This document shows, in pieces, positions 6,450 through 9,903 of a DNA stretch of 9,903 bases (position 1 is its first letter; the number at the start of each line of letters is the position of its first letter). Origin of the DNA: an uncultured Lachnospiraceae bacterium (GTDB lineage: Bacteria; Bacillota; Clostridia; Lachnospirales; Lachnospiraceae); NCBI GenBank assembly GCA_945485625.1, contig CALYSH010000033.1, positions 1 to 9,903 on the forward strand, written 5' to 3'. A model generated the notes under the pieces. That model saw only the letters and a list, made by a program, of their open reading frames with translations. It did not search any database and was not told the origin of the DNA. Made by a program: the position numbers and the translations under genes.

Positions 6450-6886
6450 TGTACACCTCCTGCTTCTTCCCTGTATTTGGATACCTTCAGAGAATAAATT
6501 TCTTGTCCTGTCTGTATGTTCTCTATTCGTATCTGCATATGGTGCAGGTTGTCTGTCTCTTCAAAGGTCAGAAATGCGCAGTAGAGAGCGTTTGTACTTT
6601 CCTTTGGGCACGGCGCAAAGGATTGGTCGAAAGAAACGGATATTTCAGAACGGTCCACCTTCGCATCCGGAAAGAGGGACTGTAGGGTTTCGGCAGGAGT
6701 TTTGCTGCTTCGCATGATTTCAGCAAAATTCTGGGCAACACGCAGCGATTGTTCCAATTCTCTTGAAGACTTATTCAGTTGGGAGGCTTTTACAAAAACC
6801 TGTACACAAACTGCAGAAGCAACGGAGAATAAGAGGATGGAAACCAGTATTTCCATGAGGAAGAGGGAGGATTTGGATTTATTCAA
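6446..6886 (-). CDS. prepilin-like protein (PilV/pseudopilin type), TTG start
   Basis: With the TTG at 6886-6884 as start the product has 146 residues. GGAGG (6899-6895) lies 8 bases before this TTG, whereas the in-frame GTG at 6895 overlaps the SD itself, so the TTG is preferred. The N-terminus reads MNKSKSS then LFLMEILVSILLF: a short basic leader, a hydrophobic helix, and Glu at +5 of the mature protein (E12). This is the class III prepilin pattern, except that Ser7 rather than Gly precedes the cut. The helix runs to about residue 34, followed by a polar helix and a soluble domain containing Cys93 and Cys103. The start overlaps the end of the preceding gene by 8 bases. It is probably a minor pilin processed by a prepilin peptidase not encoded here. 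Confidence 0.75.
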   Translation of the reverse strand: MNKSKSSLFLMEILVSILLFSVASAVCVQVFVKASQLNKSSRELEQSLRVAQNFAEIMRSSKTPAETLQSLFPDAKVDRSEISVSFDQSFAPCPKESTNALYCAFLTFEETDNLHHMQIRIENIQTGQEIYSLKVSKYREEAGGVQ

Positions 6887-7388
6887 TTTGGACACCTCCC
6901 TGTGAATTACTTCGAACAGTTACATAAAACTCCACCGGATGGGAATCGTTATCCGTCAGGACAAAATGATACAATCCATTGCTCTCCTCCACCAGAAAGG
7001 AGGAAATGGGGACAATATTGTTGCCGAATGCCGGGTCAAAGGAGGCAGCTTCGGAAACCGTAATTTCCTTCAGGTACCCGTCGTAGGGATAAAAATAGGT
7101 ATGATATTGGTTTTCGTTGATTTTCTGAGTCAGTACAAGTCCGGACAGCTCAGGGTTGTCCTGCCGGAAAATGGATACACTTCCATTTTCATCATGCTGC
7201 CGGATTTTTTCGGTGACATAGGAAAGGGTTGTTCTGGAAAAGAAACTTTGGTCTGTGTCGTTTACAATTTTGTTATATATTCTGGCGCCAAACAGAACGA
7301 TAAACAAGGTGCTGATCAAAAAGGCTCCGAACAGCGCTATGAGAAACAAAATATGTATGGCTGCATGGCGGCTTGGCTTGCTTTTCAT
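6879..7388 (-). CDS. DUF4860-like membrane-anchored protein of the pilus operon
   Basis: The protein has 169 residues: a basic N-terminus (MKSKPSRH), one membrane segment (about 10-33, rich in Leu, Ile and Phe), then an extracytoplasmic domain. The segment HILFLIALFGAFLISTLFIV and the following GARIYNKIV resemble what I recall of the DUF4860 family of Firmicutes; this is from memory and should be checked by profile search. The size and layout are those of a minor pilin or GspJ/PilW-like subunit, though no Glu +5 motif is visible. Its start overlaps the stop of the upstream gene (ATGA), and AAAGG lies 8 bases before the ATG. The last codons contain the SD of the next gene. Function is inferred from context only. 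Confidence 0.75.
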   Translation of the reverse strand: MKSKPSRHAAIHILFLIALFGAFLISTLFIVLFGARIYNKIVNDTDQSFFSRTTLSYVTEKIRQHDENGSVSIFRQDNPELSGLVLTQKINENQYHTYFYPYDGYLKEITVSEAASFDPAFGNNIVPISSFLVEESNGLYHFVLTDNDSHPVEFYVTVRSNSQGGVQIE

Positions 7389-7714
7389 GGTTTTTTCCTT
7401 TCAATAATGGTAACGGTAGGCATAATATTGGAACCGATGTTTTCATACTGAACAATATATTTTTCCCGGTCATAGGTCAGACCATAGTGGTTTTCCAGGT
7501 AAGCAAGGGAGGGAGGATACATTCCCTCGTTGGCATAACAGTGAACAATGTCACGTCGAATCGCCTGCTCCAGAATATCCCGCCCATTCATCAGGCTACT
7601 GCCTGAGATGGAGGAAACCCCATATAGAAAAATGAGAAGAATGACTCCGAATAACCCTAAGGAAAGGGTGGAGCGATTCCATATTCGATTCATCAGCTTT
7701 TTTCTTTTCTTCAT
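7385..7714 (-). CDS. small membrane-anchored protein of the pilus operon, pseudopilin-like
   Basis: The protein has 109 residues: a very basic N-terminus (MKKRKK), one membrane segment (about 16-34), then a compact domain. Its segment DILEQAIRRDIVHCYANEGM (46-65) and the following YPPSLAYLENHYGLTYD have the look of a conserved family, with paired Tyr-Pro and helix residues as in pseudopilin C-terminal regions. An earlier in-frame ATG (7795) would overlap the platform gene by 61 bases and has no reason to be preferred. The ATG at 7714 lies 20 bases after the upstream stop, with GAAAGG about 12 bases before it, so the start is somewhat uncertain. No prepilin cleavage motif is clear. It is likely part of the pilus assembly core; no named family is assigned. 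Confidence 0.7.
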   Translation of the reverse strand: MKKRKKLMNRIWNRSTLSLGLFGVILLIFLYGVSSISGSSLMNGRDILEQAIRRDIVHCYANEGMYPPSLAYLENHYGLTYDREKYIVQYENIGSNIMPTVTIIERKKP

Positions 7715-7734
7715 AAAGTTCCACGACCTTTCTA

Positions 7735-8796
7735 TCAGCCGATACCGGACATAATACCAAGAAGCGGCATGATGACAGAAAGCAATATCAAACAAACTAC
7801 GATGGAGAGAATAATCACTAAAGTGGGCTCCAAAACGGAAATGGTCCGATTCATCTGAGCTTCTACCTCGTTATCGTAGCGGTCGGCAATCTTTCGGAAA
7901 ATATCCTCAGCGCAACCGGTGGTAAATCCAATTTGAAGCATTTTAGAATATACATTGTTAAATATTCCGGCTTCTACCACAGCCTGAGAAAAGGAGAGAC
8001 CCATGTGTTCCGCGTCGCCCTCCATCAGCTTCCGGCATTTTTGGATGCGGGAAAGCATGGCGGGAGTGGATATCAGTTTTTCTGCCAAGTCAAGACTTTC
8101 TTCGGTGTCCAGACCGGCGGCCATGGTAATGGCCATTCCGGATGCAAAGCGACCGCATGCAATTTTGTTGAAAAAGCCCTTCGTCAAAAAGAAACCGGAG
8201 CAGAATGAAGCTAGCTTTGAGCGGCCATATGAAGTCCCGGAGAAAATAATGTATGCAATCAATAACAGGAATAAAACAGCGATGAAAAGGAAGGAATAGT
8301 TACGCAGGGTATTGCCGAATTGGAGCAGTCCCCTGGAAAATCCGGTTAAATCAGAACCCAATTGAACGAAGGCCTGACGAAAAATAGGCAACACCTTAAT
8401 GATCAGAACCAGAACAATAATTACCATCATGCAGAGGATTAAGATGGGGTAGGTTACTGCGTTTTTGATGTTTTCCCGAATGGTCTCCTCCCGGTTATAG
8501 TGGAAGGACAGGGCGTCCATGACTTCATCCAGTTTACCGGAGATATTACCGATACGGATCATGTCCAGCGCATATCTGGGAAATGCATTGCTGTTTTCCA
8601 GAGCTTTATGGAAGGATTCTCCGGCTTCACACTGCCGGGAGATGGCCTGCAAAAGATCCTTGCGTTCAATGCTTTCCGCATCGCTCAGCATCAGGTCGAT
8701 TCCTGTGGCGGGGGTCATGCCTGCCTTTAGAATCATTGCCATTTGTTCACAAAAAAGGGCCATCTCCTGATTGGAAAGTATTTTTTGTCCTTTCAT
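7735..8796 (-). CDS. pilC: type IV pilus / type II secretion platform protein, PilC/GspF family
   Basis: PilC is the inner-membrane platform that links the pilus ATPases to the growing fibre. This protein has 353 residues with two T2SSF domains (about 12-135 and 212-345) and three membrane segments near 116-139, 168-187 and 323-346. Each domain shows the repeat hallmark of the family: FCEQMAMILKAGM (15-27) and FASGMAITMAAGL (217-229). IGNISGKLDEVM (82-93) and IGFTTGCAEDIF (289-300) are the paired second motifs. It lacks the 50-60 residue N-terminal segment usually found before the first domain in PilC proteins of about 400 residues. AAGGAGG lies 7 bases before the ATG at 8796; an earlier in-frame start at 8850 would run into the preceding gene. 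Only 16 bases separate it from the lipoprotein gene. Confidence 0.9.
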   Translation of the reverse strand: MKGQKILSNQEMALFCEQMAMILKAGMTPATGIDLMLSDAESIERKDLLQAISRQCEAGESFHKALENSNAFPRYALDMIRIGNISGKLDEVMDALSFHYNREETIRENIKNAVTYPILILCMMVIIVLVLIIKVLPIFRQAFVQLGSDLTGFSRGLLQFGNTLRNYSFLFIAVLFLLLIAYIIFSGTSYGRSKLASFCSGFFLTKGFFNKIACGRFASGMAITMAAGLDTEESLDLAEKLISTPAMLSRIQKCRKLMEGDAEHMGLSFSQAVVEAGIFNNVYSKMLQIGFTTGCAEDIFRKIADRYDNEVEAQMNRTISVLEPTLVIILSIVVCLILLSVIMPLLGIMSGIG

Positions 8797-8812
8797 TTCA
8801 AATCCTCCTTGA

Positions 8813-9778
8813 CTAGTAGGTGTATAAAACAGAGTAATTATTTCCGTCACCGATAAATTTCTTCAGTTGCTTTGGGGAGTCCATGTTTGCTGCAAAGGTG
8901 GGATCCATCAGGGTCCAGGATTTGCCGTCAAAATAAATCACATCATCAATCCACCCCACATCCTTTATGTACACGCTGATCCATGCGTGATAGGCGTCCC
9001 CGGCGTAGCCGATTTCCAACCGGGTAGGCAGCAGCTGACTTCGAAGCATGGCCGCCATTAAGGAAGCATAATCAAAGCAGATTCCTTTTTTGGTTTCCAA
9101 TACTTCGTCCACATCCGGCAGATAATTGTATGCTACGGTGGTTGCCTCCTCGTGGTCATAGGTGATGTTTTTTGTTACGTAATGGTAAATTTCTGTTACG
9201 ATATCCATTTCCGTGGCGGCTTTGGAGGCCAGACGGTTGGCCATTTCCACGGCTTTGGAATCCTGTGTGAAATTCACATACTGATTGGGATATAAAAAGG
9301 GCCCGAATTCATTGCTGATGTCTGCCTCAAACGAACCACTGAAGGCGGAGGAATACTGAGTTCCTTCCATATTCTCGAAGAGACCGATTGTGTAAGTGCC
9401 ACTTCCGCCGGCAAGGGGAAGACAGGTACTCTCTGTGAGGATATTGTAGGTGTATTTCACATTGTTGGGACCGGTAAGCTGAAGCTTTACCTTATGGTTT
9501 GAACCATGATAAAATACCATGATATACCCCTCGGAAGCATTGGAGGCATCGATAGTGACTGTGGAGTTGCCATATTCCACAGTGCCCGGAGCCGATGGGG
9601 TAAGGATTTCCTTGATGACAAGCGGTTCGGTCTGCTCCGCAGTTGTGGGTATGGATTCATCCGGAAGAGAATGCTCCGTGGAAGGTCCGGGATCGGGTCC
9701 GCCACAGGCAATAAGGCAGAGAGACAGCAGGAAAGCCATACCGGTGCAGATGAACTTTTCAAGCAGCTTCTTCGCCAT
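8813..9778 (-). CDS. lipoprotein with transglutaminase-like domain
   Basis: The 321-residue protein has a lipoprotein signal: MAKK, a hydrophobic stretch, and the lipobox LIAC with Cys25. It should therefore be anchored on the outer face of the membrane. A Pro/Ser/Thr/Glu-rich linker (26-65) follows. Residues about 65-155 look like a beta-rich domain, and about 175-300 a transglutaminase-like domain. The catalytic triad is visible: Cys234 in GICFDYASL, His264 in YHAW, and Asp292 in LMDPTF. Such bacterial domains may be proteases, amidases or crosslinking enzymes. It is the first gene of the pilus cluster, 16 bases before pilC, so a role in pilus or cell-wall handling is plausible but inferred. 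The start ATG at 9778 has the SD GGGGAGAG; an in-frame ATG at 9889 would destroy the signal peptide and is rejected. Confidence 0.88.
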   Translation of the reverse strand: MAKKLLEKFICTGMAFLLSLCLIACGGPDPGPSTEHSLPDESIPTTAEQTEPLVIKEILTPSAPGTVEYGNSTVTIDASNASEGYIMVFYHGSNHKVKLQLTGPNNVKYTYNILTESTCLPLAGGSGTYTIGLFENMEGTQYSSAFSGSFEADISNEFGPFLYPNQYVNFTQDSKAVEMANRLASKAATEMDIVTEIYHYVTKNITYDHEEATTVAYNYLPDVDEVLETKKGICFDYASLMAAMLRSQLLPTRLEIGYAGDAYHAWISVYIKDVGWIDDVIYFDGKSWTLMDPTFAANMDSPKQLKKFIGDGNNYSVLYTY

Positions 9779-9862
9779 AAATCTCTCCCCGTTATAATTG
9801 AGCAATTCGTTTTTTACGAGAATTCGGTACGTTTGTAAAAAGACACGGATAATGATACCAAC

Positions 9863-9894
9863 GGATTGCTTCGCACTTCGTGCTCTCACAATCC
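9863..9894 (-). repeat. stem-loop with GAA triloop upstream of the pilus operon
   Basis: Read on the minus strand, GGATTG and CAATCC form an outer 6-base-pair stem around an inner GCAC-GAA-GTGC hairpin. The GAA triloop and nested layout resemble the elements at 1023-1106. The stem lies 85 bases upstream of the ATG at 9778, so it may be in the 5' leader or just above the promoter. No T-run follows, so it is not a terminator. No convincing -35/-10 pair was found in 9779-9903; TATAAC is present near 9793-9798 on the minus strand but lacks a good -35 partner. Confidence 0.5.
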
Positions 9895-9903
9895 TGGAAT
9901 ATT

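Noticed and set aside
7715..7795. Longer start for the 109-residue pilus protein
   Set aside because: It overlaps the platform gene by 61 bases, and the added residues look like out-of-frame translation of that gene's end.
9776..9889. Longer N-terminus for the transglutaminase-like lipoprotein
   Set aside because: It would place 37 residues before a clear lipoprotein signal peptide. The later ATG has a good SD.

Overview
The window looks like chromosome from a Gram-positive, low-to-moderate G+C Clostridia species, most likely a Lachnospiraceae-type gut anaerobe. The reasons are strong AGGAGG-type Shine-Dalgarno (SD) sites, a near-consensus sigma-A promoter, TTG start use, and a type IV pilus gene set with small membrane-anchored partners of a kind known from that group. 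The genus cannot be fixed by reading alone.

Left part, plus strand. Positions 2-646 hold the 3' part of a BcrA-like ABC transporter ATPase whose start lies just outside the window. A 520-base stretch without a convincing large gene follows (647-1166), but it is dense in signals. It holds an almost perfect promoter (797-825), a 23-codon ORF whose SD lies in an inverted repeat, an intrinsic terminator (971-999), and a set of inverted repeats sharing a GAA triloop. These repeats are framed by two 30-base direct repeats, the second of which supplies the SD of the next gene. Two overlapping genes (1167-2999 and 2996-4816) then encode paired full-length ABC exporters with fused membrane and ATPase domains, probably a heterodimer. 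The layout suggests that the exporter pair is controlled by its 5' leader through termination, SD masking, or both. That control is inference.

Right part, minus strand, read from 9778 down to 4836. Seven tightly spaced or overlapping genes form one probable type IV pilus operon. In order they are a secreted lipoprotein with a transglutaminase-like domain, a PilC/GspF platform protein, three small proteins with one N-terminal membrane segment and pilin-like or DUF4860-like character, a PilX-like membrane-anchored protein, and the PilT retraction ATPase. No PilB extension ATPase, prepilin peptidase or obvious major pilin is seen, so those must lie elsewhere or be absent. The exporter operon and the pilus operon converge, with 19 bases between their stop codons and no clear terminator.

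A GAA-triloop palindrome inside an outer stem recurs at 9863-9894, upstream of the pilus operon. It resembles the elements in the exporter leader, so a dispersed structured repeat family in this genome is plausible. This repeat and leader system is the least explained signal in the window.
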